This document shows positions 50,713-59,606 of a DNA stretch of 64,000 bases, in pieces. The notes under the pieces are model-generated. The model worked only from the letters and a program-made list of their open reading frames with translations. It had not been told where the DNA came from and searched no databases. A program made the position numbers and the translations under genes. This DNA is from Flavobacteriales bacterium (GTDB lineage Bacteria > Bacteroidota > Bacteroidia > Flavobacteriales_F > PHOS-HE28), in contig JADZAC010000015.1 in NCBI GenBank assembly GCA_020852835.1, positions 1-64,000 on the forward strand, in the 5' to 3' direction. The number at the start of each line of letters is the position of its first letter. Positions within the stretch are counted from its first letter, which is position 1.

Positions 50713-53700
50713 TCACGCGGTGCGTGTCCGCTTGGTGAAGCGCTCCTTCAGCCGGTCCACCACGTAGTACACCAAAGGCACTAAGAACACGGTAAGTGCC
50801 AGCGAGGAGAGCAGGCCTCCGATGATCACCCAGGCCAGGCCGTTCTTCCATTCGGCAGCGGTGCCGGTGGCCAGGGCGATGGGCAGCATGCCGATGGCCA
50901 TGGAGAGGGTGGTCATCAGGATGGGGCGCATGCGTTCCTTGCCAGCCACCACCAGCGCTTCGGCGTAGTGCTTGCCTTCGGCCTTCAGCTGGTTGGTGAA
51001 GTCCACGATGAGGATGGCGTTCTTGGTGACCAAGCCCATGAGCATGATGAGGCCCAGCAGGGCGAAGAGGCTGAGCTGGCTCATGGAGAGATTGAGGGCG
51101 AGAAAGGCTCCGATGGCCGCCACCGGGATGGCGAAGAGCGCCACGAAGGGGTAGATGTAGCTATCGTAGAGGGCCACCAGGATGAGGTAGATGAGGATGA
51201 AGGAGATGAGCAGCACCGAGCCGAGCGCGCCGAAGCTTTCGTCCTGCCGCTTGATGTCGCTGCCCCAGGCCATGCCCATGCCCTCGGGCAGCGGGTGGCC
51301 CTTGATGTAGGCCACCACGTCATCGGCTACCGAGCCGGAGGGCCTTCCCAGTGCATCGGCGGTGAGTGTAACGGCTGGCTGGCGGTCCTTGCGTTCCAGC
51401 AGCGATGGCGCGTTGCCGCGTTGGATGTCGGCGAACTGGGCCACTTGCAGGGGCATGCCCATGGGGTTCACCACGGTGAGCTGCTGTACGTCGGCGAAGT
51501 TGCGCCGGTCGAAGCGGTCCAGGCGGATGCGCACGGGGTATTCGGTGCCGGCCTCGGTGAGGGTGGCATCGTCGTTGCCGGTGAAGGCGGTGCGCAGGGC
51601 CATGCCCGTGTAGGCGGTGTTGAGGCCGAGGCGCTGCATCTTGTCCGCATCGGGCACCACCATCCATTCGGGGCTTCCTTCCTCCACGGAAAGCCGCACG
51701 TTGTCCGCGCCGGGGATGGATTGCACCACGCCTTTGAGGCTGTTGGCGGTGGCCATCACCTCCTGGCGGCTGCGGCCGCTGAGGGTGATCTCGATCGGTG
51801 CGGTGCGCGGCACTAAGCCCAAGGCCATCATGGAGAAGTTGATGCCGCTGTAATCCTTGGCGAGCGCTTCGCGGAGCTTGCGCATGAAGGCTTCGGTGGC
51901 CACGTTGCCGATCTCCTTCTTGGGCTTTAGCTGCACGGTGAACTCGCTCTTGTTGGCCGCGCCCACGCCCAGGCTGCCGATGCCGGTGCTGGGGCCGCCC
52001 ACGTTGCTGAACACAGTGGCCACTTCGGGCTGGGCCATGATGGATGCCCCGATCACCCTGGAAACCGAATCATTGCGGGCCAGGGCGGTGGCCTTGTCAA
52101 ATTCCAGCGCCAGGCGGAACTTGCCTTGGTCGCCGGTGGTGATCAGTTCCTTGCCGATGATGTTCTGCTTCATCATGGCGGCGGTGCCCACAAAAAGCAG
52201 CAGCACGAAGCCGGTGAACAGGAGCTTGCGGCCCAGCACCCATTGGAGCGCGCGCCCGTACCATTGGATGAAGGCTTCCAGGCCGCCTTCGAACCACAGC
52301 AGGAAGCGGTTGAAGGCATTGGAGGGCCGCAAATCTTCTTTGATGCCGATGCGCGAAGCCAGCCATGGCGTAAGGGTGAAGCCGACCAGCAGGCTGGTGA
52401 GCGTGGAAGTGACCACCACCACGGAGAACTGCTTGAGCATGTCGGCCACGAAGACCTGCAGGAAGAGGATGGGCAGGAACACCACCACGTCCACCAAGGT
52501 GATGGAGAGGGCGGCAAAGCCGATCTCCATGCGGCCGTCGAACGCGGCAGTGCGTTTCTCCTTGCCCATGTCCAGATGGCGTTGGATGTTCTCCAGCACC
52601 ACGGTGGCATCGTCCACCAGGATGCCGATGATGAGCGACATGGCCAACAGGGTCATCAGGTTGAGGGTATAGCCCAGCAACCACATCACGGCGAACGCGG
52701 TGATGAGCGAGGTGGGGATGGCCACGGCCACGATGAAGGCGTTGCGGAAGCTGCGCAGGAAGAGCAGCATCACCAAGGAAACGAGGATCACGGCGAGGAT
52801 GAGGTCGAAGACGACGGAGTTCACCGCGGCGATGGTGTTGTCGGTGCTGTCATCGGCGATCACGAACTGCACGCCCGCTTCGCGGTTTTCACGCTCCATT
52901 TCCTGGAATTTCGCCCGCACGGCCTTGGAGACATCAACGGCATTGGCATCGCCTTGCTTCTTGATCAGCAGCCCGATGCCTTGTTGGCCGTTGTAGTAGC
53001 TCACGGAGGTGGCTTCCTTGGTGCCGTCCACCACTTCGGCAAGGTCCTTCACATACACCGGACTGCCCGGTACGGGCATGGCGACCTGCACGTTGCGGAT
53101 GTCTTGGAGCGATGTGAATTTGCCTAACAGGCGCACGGTGCTGCTCTGGTCGTCGGTCTCCACGCGCCCTGCGGGCAGGTCGATGCCGGCGCGCTTGATG
53201 GCCTCCACCACTTGCTGCAACGGCACCCGGTACAGGCGCAGCTTGTCGCGGTCCACCTTCACCTGCACTTCACGCTGCTCGCCGCCCAGCACGGTGATCT
53301 CGGCCACGCCCTTGATCTGCTGCACCTGCGGCAGGAAGTCGTCCTTCATGCGCTGGAAGAACACGGTGGGCGGCAAGGTGCTCATGGCGCTCACGGACAT
53401 GATGGGCAGGTCGTTGGGCGATACCTTGCTCATCACGGGGTTGAGGATGTCGGCGGGCAGGTCTTTGCGGATGTTGTCGATGTAGCGCTGGGCATCCTGC
53501 ATGGTGCGGTCCAGGTCGGTGCCGTACTTCAGGTTGGCGATGATCACCGAGGCATCAGGCAAGGACTTGGTGACCAGATAATCCACGCCCTCCAGGTTGG
53601 AGAGGGCGTCCTCGATCTTGCGCGACACGGAGGTCTCCACCTCGTTGGGCTCGGCACCGGGGTAGCCGGTGCGGATCACCACCACGGGTTGGTTGAAGTC

Positions 53701-53814
53701 GGGCATGAGCTCATAACCGAGGTTCATGTAGCCGATGATGCCCAACAAGGCGAACACGCTGAAGAGCACGATGATCAGCGACGGGCGCCGGATCGATAGT
53801 TCGGTGATGTTCAT
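50713..53814 (-). CDS. RND multidrug efflux permease (HAE1/AcrB type)
   Basis: 1033 residues, the proton-driven inner-membrane pump of a tripartite efflux system. A first transmembrane helix (SLIIVLFSVFALLGIIGYM) is followed by porter and docking domains, the TM4 proton-relay Asp pair in IIGILVDDATVVLENI, and five more helices in each half (e.g. LILVALYDSYIYPFVALFAIP). Length and signatures match the HAE1 clade, not heavy-metal CzcA. It works with the adjacent MFP and TolC proteins; substrates unknown. Confidence 0.94.
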   Translation of the reverse strand: MNITELSIRRPSLIIVLFSVFALLGIIGYMNLGYELMPDFNQPVVVIRTGYPGAEPNEVETSVSRKIEDALSNLEGVDYLVTKSLPDASVIIANLKYGTDLDRTMQDAQRYIDNIRKDLPADILNPVMSKVSPNDLPIMSVSAMSTLPPTVFFQRMKDDFLPQVQQIKGVAEITVLGGEQREVQVKVDRDKLRLYRVPLQQVVEAIKRAGIDLPAGRVETDDQSSTVRLLGKFTSLQDIRNVQVAMPVPGSPVYVKDLAEVVDGTKEATSVSYYNGQQGIGLLIKKQGDANAVDVSKAVRAKFQEMERENREAGVQFVIADDSTDNTIAAVNSVVFDLILAVILVSLVMLLFLRSFRNAFIVAVAIPTSLITAFAVMWLLGYTLNLMTLLAMSLIIGILVDDATVVLENIQRHLDMGKEKRTAAFDGRMEIGFAALSITLVDVVVFLPILFLQVFVADMLKQFSVVVVTSTLTSLLVGFTLTPWLASRIGIKEDLRPSNAFNRFLLWFEGGLEAFIQWYGRALQWVLGRKLLFTGFVLLLFVGTAAMMKQNIIGKELITTGDQGKFRLALEFDKATALARNDSVSRVIGASIMAQPEVATVFSNVGGPSTGIGSLGVGAANKSEFTVQLKPKKEIGNVATEAFMRKLREALAKDYSGINFSMMALGLVPRTAPIEITLSGRSRQEVMATANSLKGVVQSIPGADNVRLSVEEGSPEWMVVPDADKMQRLGLNTAYTGMALRTAFTGNDDATLTEAGTEYPVRIRLDRFDRRNFADVQQLTVVNPMGMPLQVAQFADIQRGNAPSLLERKDRQPAVTLTADALGRPSGSVADDVVAYIKGHPLPEGMGMAWGSDIKRQDESFGALGSVLLISFILIYLILVALYDSYIYPFVALFAIPVAAIGAFLALNLSMSQLSLFALLGLIMLMGLVTKNAILIVDFTNQLKAEGKHYAEALVVAGKERMRPILMTTLSMAIGMLPIALATGTAAEWKNGLAWVIIGGLLSSLALTVFLVPLVYYVVDRLKERFTKRTRTA

Positions 53815-53826
53815 GGCTCCTGGAGG

Positions 53827-54903
53827 TTACTTCACCAGCACGTTGGCCCCGTCGCGCAGATCAATGAACCCACTGGTGACGACCACATCGCCGGGGCTGA
53901 GGCCATCGGTGACCACCACGTTGGGCCCCACGTGCCTGCCCAGGGTTACGCCGTGCAACACAGCCTTGCCGTTGTTCACTAAATACACCTGGGCCTTGCC
54001 CTGGTCCGCCAATACGGCGGTGGAAGCCATCAGTACGCCTTGTTGTTCCTCGCCTTCCTGCACATGTACACGGCCGAACATGCCCGCCTTGATGGCGTTG
54101 CCGGCCGTGTTGCGCAAACGCAATTGCACGGGGTAGCTGTTGGCCTGGTTGGCCTTGGCCCCCACCACCACCACAGTGCCCACCAGCGCAACATCGGGCA
54201 GCACATCCACGTCCACCCGCCATTGCTGGCCTTCCCTGAACCTGCCGATATCGGATTCGGGCACGCTCACGGTGAAGCGCAACGTGGCGATGTCGGTGAG
54301 CTGCACCAAGGGCACACCCGGCGCGGCAAAGGCACCTTCCTCATTGAATTTGGCCGTGACCACTCCGGTAAAAGGGGCCCGGATGGTGGTCTTGGCCAGC
54401 TGCTCGCGCAACTGGTCGCGCTGCACCTCGGCGGCGCGCAGGCCGAGCTGGGCCTTTTCCAGCTGCACGCCTTGCACGGCATCGGCCTGGGCCAATACGG
54501 TATAGCGGTCCACATCGCTTTGCAGGCCGCCGATCTGCACTTCCACGCCTTGCAATTGCAGGCGCAGCAAGGAGTTGTCCAGTTGCACCAGGGGTTGGCC
54601 TTGCGCCACGTGGCTGCCCACGTCCACCAGCACATTGGCGATCCTGCCCTGCAATTCGGCGCTCACCTTGGTCTCCTTGTCCGGTTCGAACGTGCCGGCG
54701 TAGGAGATCCCTGCGGTCAAGGGCTTCAGGCGAACGGTGTCCACGTGCACGGTTACGGGTTGTTCGCTGTCGTAGTGGTACACGATGCTTTCGGCCGCCC
54801 GCTTGTTGTGGGCCAGGCGTACGAACACCAACGCCACCACCGCAACCGTGAGCGCGATGACGATCCACCGGGCCTTGTTGTTCTTCTGTTTCGTGTGCAT
54901 CAT
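53827..54903 (-). CDS. RND periplasmic adaptor (MFP/AcrA type)
   Basis: 358 residues. An N-terminal membrane helix (WIVIALTVAVVALVFVRLA) anchors the protein. The lipoyl/barrel-sandwich part (ELQGRIANVLVDVGSHVAQGQPLVQLD) encloses a coiled-coil hairpin of about 60 residues, and IRAPFTGVVTAKFNEEGAFAAPG closes it. It bridges pump and TolC. It starts 3 nt after tolC and ends 12 nt before the RND gene, consistent with a single transcript. Confidence 0.93.
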   Translation of the reverse strand: MMHTKQKNNKARWIVIALTVAVVALVFVRLAHNKRAAESIVYHYDSEQPVTVHVDTVRLKPLTAGISYAGTFEPDKETKVSAELQGRIANVLVDVGSHVAQGQPLVQLDNSLLRLQLQGVEVQIGGLQSDVDRYTVLAQADAVQGVQLEKAQLGLRAAEVQRDQLREQLAKTTIRAPFTGVVTAKFNEEGAFAAPGVPLVQLTDIATLRFTVSVPESDIGRFREGQQWRVDVDVLPDVALVGTVVVVGAKANQANSYPVQLRLRNTAGNAIKAGMFGRVHVQEGEEQQGVLMASTAVLADQGKAQVYLVNNGKAVLHGVTLGRHVGPNVVVTDGLSPGDVVVTSGFIDLRDGANVLVK

Positions 54904-54906
54904 CGG

Positions 54907-56244
54907 TCAGTTGTTCGTTTGCATGAGGTTGCCCGTGGCTGCTTTGAGTTCGAGGTCGGCCTTGAGGTAGTCCACCATGGCGGCCAAGTGGTCCTGCTGG
55001 GCGGTGCGCAACGCTTGGTCGGCCAGCAGCACATCGGTGAGCGCGGCCGTGCCTTGGGACTGCTGCAGCACGGTCTGTTCGTAGATCGTACGGGCCAAGC
55101 CCAGTTGCTCGCCCGTATTGGCCACGTTGGTGAGGGCTACCGCACGCAACCTTTCGGCGTTGGCCCTTCGCATGGCCTGCTGGTCGTCCAGCAGCTTCAG
55201 CTGCAATTCATTGTTGCGCAACTCCAGCCGCTTGCGTACCATCTGCCGGTTGATGGCCGTTCCATTGAACAGGGGCCAGGACACTTGCAGGCCGGCCATG
55301 CTTACCGTTCGGAAGGTCAGAAAGTCGTTCGGTGCCTTGCTGTAACCGAATCCCATGGTGCCGTAGCTGCCCATGAGGCCCACCGAGGGCAGGAAGCGGG
55401 AGCGCCCCAGGGTGCCCAGCTCGGTGCGCAACAAGGCGGACCGCGCCTGCGCCAGCCGGTGTTCCACGGTGGTGGCAGGCAGGTACTGCGCTTCGCGGCC
55501 AAAGGCGATGGTGGTGTCGATGTGCAAGTCCCGCCCCAAGGGCATGCCCATGGCCAATTTGAGCGCATCAAGGACCTGTGCGTACCGGCTCTCGGCCTGC
55601 GCGTGTTGGCTGGCGAGCTGTGCGGCTTGCAGTTCCACCCGGTCCACATCGGTGCCCTTGGCCAACAATTGCCCGCGCAGCAGCTGTACGTTGCGCAGCA
55701 GCTTTTCGGTGTTCAGCCGGTTGCTGTCCAAGTAGGCCAACTGGTGGTGGAGCACTTGCGCGTTGTAGTACAGCGTGGTCACTTCCTGCACCACTTGCTC
55801 GGCAGCCCTTTGCACTTGCATGCCCTGGATGCCGGCCGCCACCTCGGCACCCTGGATGCCGCCGTACAGCTGCGGACTGTACAGGGGCATGGTCAGCTGA
55901 ACGTTGGCGTTGATGTTGTGCGGCACCCCGAACTGCACCTCCTTGAACTGCCCTTCCGGGGCCATGGGATTGAAGGTGGACAGGGGCATGAACTGGTAGG
56001 GCAGGTCGCCGTAGTAGCGGTAGTCGCCATTGGCGGTGAGCTTGGGGAGGCGGTTGGCCCGGGCCTCCTGCAGGCGCCCCTGGCCGACCTCGGCGTTGTT
56101 GCGCTCGATCAGCAGCGTGGCGTTGTGCGCCAAGGCGGTATCCACGCATTGTTGCAGGGAAAGCGGGGCCTGGCCGGCTGCTGTGCCCCATGCCAGGATC
56201 AAGAGGGGAAGCAGTCCGCGTTTGTGAATGTTCACTAACTTCAT
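54907..56244 (-). CDS. TolC-family outer-membrane channel
   Basis: 445 residues with a signal peptide (LLPLLILAWGTAAGQ) and two OEP repeats, each with long coiled-coil helices (LQQCVDTALAHNATLLIERNNAEVG, TIYEQTVLQQSQGTAALTDVLLADQALRTAQ). It is the outer-membrane exit duct of the efflux system. Its first codons contain a near-copy of the TetR-type operator (56224-56239), so repressor binding could block transcription or initiation here. Start at 56244. Confidence 0.93.
   Translation of the reverse strand: MKLVNIHKRGLLPLLILAWGTAAGQAPLSLQQCVDTALAHNATLLIERNNAEVGQGRLQEARANRLPKLTANGDYRYYGDLPYQFMPLSTFNPMAPEGQFKEVQFGVPHNINANVQLTMPLYSPQLYGGIQGAEVAAGIQGMQVQRAAEQVVQEVTTLYYNAQVLHHQLAYLDSNRLNTEKLLRNVQLLRGQLLAKGTDVDRVELQAAQLASQHAQAESRYAQVLDALKLAMGMPLGRDLHIDTTIAFGREAQYLPATTVEHRLAQARSALLRTELGTLGRSRFLPSVGLMGSYGTMGFGYSKAPNDFLTFRTVSMAGLQVSWPLFNGTAINRQMVRKRLELRNNELQLKLLDDQQAMRRANAERLRAVALTNVANTGEQLGLARTIYEQTVLQQSQGTAALTDVLLADQALRTAQQDHLAAMVDYLKADLELKAATGNLMQTNN
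56224..56239 (-). promoter_or_regulatory. Operator-like near-copy over the start of tolC
   Basis: On the minus strand GTTAGTGAACATTCAC starts four nt into tolC. It matches the tetR operator (GTTAGTGAACACTAAC) at 14 of 16 positions, including 11 in a row. Confidence 0.65.
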
Positions 56245-56339
56245 GGGGCAAAAAAATTGATCCTTAATTCAGTTGGTCACGGCCACCCGTTTCCGTTGGT
56301 TCCCTGCATGTGTGGTGGTCTCCATGTCCTGCGTTCTGC

Positions 56340-56933
56340 TCATTTATTGGTCTCTGCCATTTTCAGGATGCCCTCCAGCACGGCCTTGCCGTCCTTCACC
56401 AAATTGGCCTTGTGCCCGCCCAGTTTCCATTTCAACACGGCCAGCCGCATGCTGCCCAAGATGATGGTGGTGAGCGTGGAAGCACCCACCAGCTTGCCGT
56501 AATGCCCTGCTGCCTGTCCCGCCTCCACGTTGCGCCTCACGTGGCCTTGCATCAGGTCCATGATCTCGGCCACCTTCGCGCTCAGCGCCTCGTCGAAGTG
56601 GAAGATGCTCTCGGCGAAGATCACGCTCACCACGGCGGGCTTGGCCGCAAAGGCATTCAGCTGTGAATTGAAAACGGCGCGGAGTTCGGCGCCCTGGTCC
56701 GCATACGGCTTGGCAAGCACGGCTTCCAATCGCGTCCTCATCTCGCCCATGAAGTACGCCAGCAGGCCTAGCAGGATCTCGTTCTTCCCCTTGAAGTGCC
56801 TGTATAGCGCGGGTTCCGAAAGCCCAAGGTCCGCCGCCAGGTTCTTGATCGTGAGCTGCTGGATGCCATGCGCATCGATCCGCGCGGTGGCGGCTTCCAT
56901 GATCTCGATCTGGCGTTCAGTGAAGGGTTCCAT
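56340..56933 (-). CDS. TetR/AcrR-family transcriptional regulator
   Basis: 197 residues. The N-terminal HTH (IQQLTIKNLAADLGLSEPALYRHFKGKNEIL, residues about 23-53) is canonical TetR. The C-terminal half is the helical ligand-binding/dimerisation domain. It stands first in the efflux operon and is likely to repress it from the palindrome in its own promoter. The inducer is unknown. Its stop is about 95 bp before tolC. Confidence 0.93.
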   Translation of the reverse strand: MEPFTERQIEIMEAATARIDAHGIQQLTIKNLAADLGLSEPALYRHFKGKNEILLGLLAYFMGEMRTRLEAVLAKPYADQGAELRAVFNSQLNAFAAKPAVVSVIFAESIFHFDEALSAKVAEIMDLMQGHVRRNVEAGQAAGHYGKLVGASTLTTIILGSMRLAVLKWKLGGHKANLVKDGKAVLEGILKMAETNK

Positions 56934-56968
56934 GTGGAAGAAGGGAGCGGTGACCTTGGATCCGGGTA

Positions 56969-56992
56969 CAAAGATAGTTAGTGAACACTAAC
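56969..56992 (-). promoter_or_regulatory. tetR promoter -7 element and TetR operator
   Basis: On the minus strand TATCTTTG (56969-56976) fits TAnnTTTG. Immediately upstream lies GTTAGTG-AA-CACTAAC (56977-56992 on the plus strand), a 7-bp-arm palindrome placed between the -7 and -33 positions, ideal for repression. Confidence 0.8.
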
Positions 56993-57046
56993 ATCGATAA
57001 AAATATTTCGAGCCATGGCTTCAGGGCGTATTCCAGGGAGGTTCCA

Positions 57047-57200
57047 TGGACGGGCTGTCCGCCGTGGTTGTTTCGGCTCAGCGGCCGTTGTTGCCGCTGC
57101 GGGGGCTAATCCCGGCTTGCCCCGGGACGGGCGCCTCCTCGCTCCACGCGTCCGCAAGGCCGGGCCTGCGGCCAGCCGCCGCTTCCATCCCTGGCGGAGA
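57047..57200. repeat. Dispersed repeat of about 130 bp, copy C
   Basis: Has the same 65-bp core as copies A and B, but its left part differs (GGTTGTTTCGGCTCAGCGGCC and CTAATCCCGGCTTGCCCCGG). It lies between the tetR promoter and the PIN-domain toxin gene and ends within 5 bp of the latter's stop. Confidence 0.85.
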
Positions 57201-57204
57201 GCCG

Positions 57205-57591
57205 TTACGCCATGATCAGCGGCACATCATAGGCGCTGAACTGCGGGTCCGCAGTCAGCAGGTGCATGCCTTCGTGCTTCGCTTGGGCAATGAGCATGCG
57301 ATCGAACGGGTCGCAGTGGTGCTGGCGAAGGGCATGGATAAGGAGGACATGTTCCATGCGAAGCGACAATAAGCTCAAATGGAATTCCGCAAAGGAACCG
57401 ATAAGTTCATCGAGTGGAGCTCGAAGTTCAAGCTTGCCCAACGATGATTTGATCGCGATCTCCCAAACCGAAACGATGCTTACGTGGGCGTTCACATCCT
57501 TCGCTGCCAACAGGTCCCGGTCCGCTCGGGTGAGCCGCTTATCCCCCGCCCACGCCCATAGCAGGACATGGGTGTCCACTAGGATGTCCAT
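57205..57591 (-). CDS. VapC-like PIN-domain toxin
   Basis: 128 residues of the PIN ribonuclease fold. Acidic residues of the active site are in ILVDTHVLLWAW (first Asp), SVWEIAIKSSLGK (Glu) and DPFDRMLIAQAK with the later LLTADPQF (Asp). Such proteins cleave specific RNAs when released from the antitoxin. The ATG at 57591 overlaps the last base of the antitoxin stop (TGATG). A GTG three nt upstream is an alternative start. Confidence 0.9.
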   Translation of the reverse strand: MDILVDTHVLLWAWAGDKRLTRADRDLLAAKDVNAHVSIVSVWEIAIKSSLGKLELRAPLDELIGSFAEFHLSLLSLRMEHVLLIHALRQHHCDPFDRMLIAQAKHEGMHLLTADPQFSAYDVPLIMA

Positions 57592-57797
57592 CACATGTAG
57601 TCCTTGAGGTCATCCAACGGCGCGTCGAAATCATCCCCAATGCGGATCTTCCCCTTGAATTTTCCAAAGGGGATCGGCTTGCGATCGGGCTTCTTTTGCG
57701 AACCACGCTTCAATAAGGCATCTATGAATGCTTCCGCTTCCTTGCGCAACTCGGCGGGCAAGGATTCGATCTTTACGAAGAGGTCGGCGGTGGACAT
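57591..57797 (-). CDS. DUF2281-like antitoxin
   Basis: 68 residues with LFVKIESLPAELRKEAEAFIDALL at the N-terminus (a helix-turn-helix-like DNA-binding/dimer region seen in DUF2281 antitoxins), then a basic linker and an acidic C-terminal FKGKIRIGDDFDAPLDDLKDY that would wrap the PIN toxin. It directly precedes and touches the toxin gene; together they form a type II module. Confidence 0.87.
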   Translation of the reverse strand: MSTADLFVKIESLPAELRKEAEAFIDALLKRGSQKKPDRKPIPFGKFKGKIRIGDDFDAPLDDLKDYM

Positions 57798-57940
57798 GGC
57801 CCGGTGTTCTTGTCCGCTAAGTTAAGGGTACCGCTCAGTGTCCCATCAAGGCCTCGCGCAGCAGATCTTGCTGCTCATGGCACTCATCCTGTCCATCCTG
57901 TCCAAAGAACTTCCTGCCTTCCCCCGCTACTTTCGCCGCC

Positions 57941-58507
57941 ATGGATTTCGCGCCCATCGCCGCCGGTGACCGCACCGCCTTTGAGGCGCTCTTCCGCCTG
58001 CACTACAGGCCGCTATGCGCCTTCGCCATGGGCTACCTCAAGGATGGCGACCAGGCCGAGGACTTGGTGCAGGACCTCTTCTTCCGCCTGTGGCTGGACC
58101 GCGAAAAGGTGAACATCACCACCAGTGTGAAGGCCTACCTCTACGCGTCGGTGCGCAACCGCTGCCTCAACGCCGTGAAGGCCGGGGTCCGCATGCGCGT
58201 GGTGAACGAGGAGACCGAAGACCTCGCCGCTTCGGATGAACGCAGCGAGGATGAGCACACCGAGCGAATCGCCCGGGTGCAGGCCGCCATCGAAGCACTG
58301 CCCGAGGAGCGGCGAAAGGTGTTCAAATTGAGCCGATATGAGGGACTGAAGTACCACGAGATCGCCCAGCGGTTAGGCATCTCCGCCAAGACCGTGGAGA
58401 ACCAGATGGGCAAGGCCCTCAAGACCCTCCGCGAGGAACTGGCCGACCTGGTGCCGCTGCTGCCCTGGCTTTTTTGGATCAGTGATAAGGGAGGATGGGG
58501 GAATTGA
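57941..58507 (+). CDS. ECF-type RNA polymerase sigma factor
   Basis: 188 residues. Region 2 is FEALFRLHYRPLCAFAMGYLKDGDQAEDLVQDLFFRLW and region 4 is ALPEERRKVFKLSRYEGLKYHEIAQRLGISAKTVENQM. It belongs to the ECF group that Bacteroidota pair with FecR-like anti-sigma factors. It is presumed to direct transcription of the surface-repeat protein downstream. A CATCCTGTCCATCCTGTCCAAAG tract, a type of direct repeat common in Bacteroidota spacers, lies about 35-55 bp before the ATG. Confidence 0.94.
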   Translation: MDFAPIAAGDRTAFEALFRLHYRPLCAFAMGYLKDGDQAEDLVQDLFFRLWLDREKVNITTSVKAYLYASVRNRCLNAVKAGVRMRVVNEETEDLAASDERSEDEHTERIARVQAAIEALPEERRKVFKLSRYEGLKYHEIAQRLGISAKTVENQMGKALKTLREELADLVPLLPWLFWISDKGGWGN

Positions 58508-58544
58508 GCGGGATGATTGTCAGAATGAGAGAGCGATGGGAGAT

Positions 58545-58608
58545 TGTCTTATGTCCGATGTCCTATGCGTCATGCCGCAATCCTTCATAGGACATGGGAC
58601 ATAGGACA
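58545..58608. repeat. Long hairpin between sigma factor and FecR
   Basis: Arms of 23 nt (58545-58567 and 58586-58608) pair at 21 positions around an 18-nt loop; each arm carries repeated (C/T)CTATGTCC-like words. It has no T-run and could terminate, attenuate or protect the mRNA between sigma and anti-sigma genes. Confidence 0.85.
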
Positions 58609-58637
58609 GTCGTGGATCCAATGAACCACACGCACTA

Positions 58638-59606
58638 ATGGCCCGCACGCCCCACATCCCCAGCGAGCTCCTCGCGCTTTACCTCTCCGGCGAAGCCGAC
58701 GGGGCGCAGCGCCGTGCCGTGGAGGCTTGGGCGGCGGAAGCTCCTGCGAACGCCGATGAGCTGCGGCGCATGCGTGCCGTATGGGACTTGGGCGGCCAGG
58801 CAGCCGACCTGCCTGAGGTGGATGTGGACCGCGCTTGGGCCAAGCTTGAAGGGCGCATCGCCGACGCCGAAGGAAAAGGGCGCGTGCGCACCATCGGTGC
58901 GCGCACCTGGACCCGCTGGCTTTCCGCAGCGGCCATGGTGGCCATGCTGGTGCTCGCCACCCGCTGGTTCTTCCAGCCTTCAAGCACCACCTACCTCGCC
59001 CAAGCGCAGCCCAAGCAGATCGTCCTGGCCGACAGCAGCCGCACCGTGCTCTTCCCCGGCTCCACGTTGAAGGAAAGCCTAGGGAAGCAACGCGCCATGC
59101 AGTTGGAAGGACGCGCCTACTTCGTGGTGCGGCGAGATGAGCAACGGCCCTTCACCGTAGATGCCGGTGATCTGCGAGTGACCGTATTAGGCACCGCCTT
59201 CGAAGTGGCCGACTATGACACGGCTGCCTTCGCCACCGTGCGCGTGCGCACCGGCCATGTGCGCGTGGTGGCCGGCACCGATACCGTGGAGCTGCTGGCG
59301 GGCGACCACCTGCGCTACGACAAGCAGCGCCATCTCTTGGAACGCCGCCCGGCACCACCCATGGAGGTCTATGGCCTGCGCGTGCTGAAGTTCGAGGGTG
59401 CGCCCATGGCGCGTGTGGTGGAGCAGTTGGAGAACCTCTACCAGGTGCGCATCACCATGGGCAACGAGCGCATCGCTGATTGCCGCCTCACCGCCGAGTT
59501 CAACGATGAGCCCATCGCCGGTATCCTGGATGTGATCGCACAAACCTTCGGCCTGCAATTGACCAAGGATGCCGGCACCTATAAACTGGATGGCGATGGC
59601 TGCTGA
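58638..59606 (+). CDS. FecR-family anti-sigma factor
   Basis: 322 residues. The cytoplasmic N-terminal part (about 1-90) binds sigma. One membrane helix (WLSAAAMVAMLVLATRWFF, about 94-112) follows, then the periplasmic FecR domain (VLADSSRTVLFPGSTLKESLG, VDAGDLRVTVLGTAFEVAD) and a C-terminal DUF4974 domain (YGLRVLKFEGAPMARVVEQLENLYQVRI). In the classical system the STN domain of an outer-membrane receptor signals to this protein. It is 130 bp from the sigma gene with a hairpin between. Confidence 0.93.
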   Translation: MARTPHIPSELLALYLSGEADGAQRRAVEAWAAEAPANADELRRMRAVWDLGGQAADLPEVDVDRAWAKLEGRIADAEGKGRVRTIGARTWTRWLSAAAMVAMLVLATRWFFQPSSTTYLAQAQPKQIVLADSSRTVLFPGSTLKESLGKQRAMQLEGRAYFVVRRDEQRPFTVDAGDLRVTVLGTAFEVADYDTAAFATVRVRTGHVRVVAGTDTVELLAGDHLRYDKQRHLLERRPAPPMEVYGLRVLKFEGAPMARVVEQLENLYQVRITMGNERIADCRLTAEFNDEPIAGILDVIAQTFGLQLTKDAGTYKLDGDGC

